Shown here: positions 7,475-7,791 of the stretch, piece by piece
How positions within the stretch are numbered: position 1 is the stretch's first letter
Layout: each line of letters begins with the position of its first letter
DNA from: Bacteroidales bacterium
Lineage (GTDB): Bacteria; Bacteroidota; Bacteroidia; Bacteroidales; Tenuifilaceae
Direction: 5' to 3'
Assembly: GCA_008933525.1 (NCBI GenBank)
Contig: WBUV01000137.1
Coordinates: 1 to 7,791 of the forward strand
DNA: 7,791 nt
Notes under the pieces: model-generated
Databases searched by the model: none
What the model was told of the DNA's origin: nothing
What the model saw: the letters and a program-made list of their open reading frames with translations, nothing else
Translations under genes and position numbers: made by a program

Positions 7475-7791
7475 CTAACTTTTAATATTTTGTAAAAATT
7501 TTATAATATCGTTGGTATTATAAACAAAATCTACCTTGGTCATTTTCAACGAGGCCTCGGTCATGGTCTTAACCTGACATTCCTCTGGATCCTGAACAAT
7601 GGCTAAACCACCTAAATCCTTTATCTTCTTCAATCCGTATGCACCATCCCTATTTGCTCCCGAAAGAATTATACCGATTAACTTTTCGCGGTAAACTTGA
7701 GCCGCTGTAACAAAGGATAGGTCTATGCTTGGTCGAGAATGGTTTACAGGCTCTTCGGTCGATAACGCTATTTTATTTCCCAACTCAATAT
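7475..7791 (-). CDS. cheB: CheB-type protein-glutamate methylesterase, C-terminal part only (5' end outside window)
   Basis: The frame is open to the window edge and ends at TAG 7475-7477, with 104 complete codons visible. They match the C-terminal half of the CheB catalytic domain: HSRPSIDLSF, IGIILSGANRDGAYGLKKIKDLGG, AIVQDPEEC. The Asp in GANRDGA corresponds to the third member of the Ser-His-Asp triad (Asp286 in Salmonella CheB). The serine and histidine, and any receiver domain, lie upstream of the window. The usual MPxxA element after the VQDPE motif reads MTEAS here. CheB removes methyl groups from (or deamidates) glutamyl residues of chemoreceptors. A TTG at 7783 in the same frame is not a credible start, because conserved CheB sequence would be missing. 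It is the first visible gene of the run and is 4 nt from the GAF gene. Whether it acts on chemoreceptors or on another signalling protein cannot be told. Confidence 0.88.
   Translation of the reverse strand, partial: IELGNKIALSTEEPVNHSRPSIDLSFVTAAQVYREKLIGIILSGANRDGAYGLKKIKDLGGLAIVQDPEECQVKTMTEASLKMTKVDFVYNTNDIIKFLQNIKS

Larger units (their letters stand above)
1..7791 (-). other. Probable single transcription unit (cheB-GAF-phosphatase-siaB-siaC-ABC transporter)
   Basis: Six co-directional genes have gaps of 4, 1, 39, 13 and 33 nt, with no terminator-like hairpin plus U-run and no Bacteroidota-type promoter (TTTG / TAnnTTTG) recognised in any gap. The promoter and first genes must lie above 7791. 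The unit may also continue below position 1. This is an inference from spacing; an internal promoter in the 39-nt or 33-nt gap cannot be excluded. Confidence 0.7.

Noticed and set aside
7475..7783. TTG at 7783 as start of a short complete CheB-like protein
   Set aside because: The frame stays open to the window edge and the CheB domain needs the upstream Ser and His residues, so this is a truncated view of a longer gene.

Overview
The window looks like a piece of a Bacteroidota chromosome. The base composition is moderately AT-rich (about 40% GC by eye). Clear Shine-Dalgarno sequences are almost absent. Two protein types are typical of that phylum: a SpoIIE/PP2C phosphatase whose linker reads INYAQRIQTSILP before the VSGDF motif, and a TerB-like/ABCG-type transporter fusion with a CPVCG element. 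The family or genus cannot be fixed from the sequence alone.

All six genes lie on the minus strand, so transcription runs from high to low coordinates. They are packed with gaps of 4, 1, 39, 13 and 33 nt. I see no terminator, tRNA, rRNA, CRISPR array or mobile element, and no gene-free stretch above 40 nt. In transcription order they are: the C-terminal end of a CheB-type methylesterase (7475-7791, cut by the window edge); a two-TM membrane protein with a cytosolic GAF domain (6676-7470); a large membrane-anchored phosphatase, 2xTM-HAMP-like-GAF-coiled coil-PAS-PAS-SpoIIE/PP2C (4062-6674); a SiaB-family GHKL-like protein kinase (3447-4022); a SiaC-family (DUF1987) phosphoprotein (3050-3433); and an ABCG-like ABC transporter with a TerB-like N-terminal domain (1-3016, cut at the window edge inside its last predicted TM helix).

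The core is a SiaA/SiaB/SiaC-type partner-switching cassette. By analogy with Pseudomonas aeruginosa, SiaB phosphorylates SiaC and the PP2C protein removes the phosphate, so SiaC is a switch set by the phosphatase's sensory domains. In Pseudomonas the switch drives the diguanylate cyclase SiaD. No GGDEF gene is visible here. The next gene after siaC is instead an ABC exporter with an unusual cytosolic N-terminal region. My main inference is that the switch output here may be that transporter, or an effector outside the window. The CheB and membrane GAF genes upstream suggest a larger membrane-associated signalling locus. The link between the switch and the transporter is a hypothesis from gene order, not something the sequence proves.
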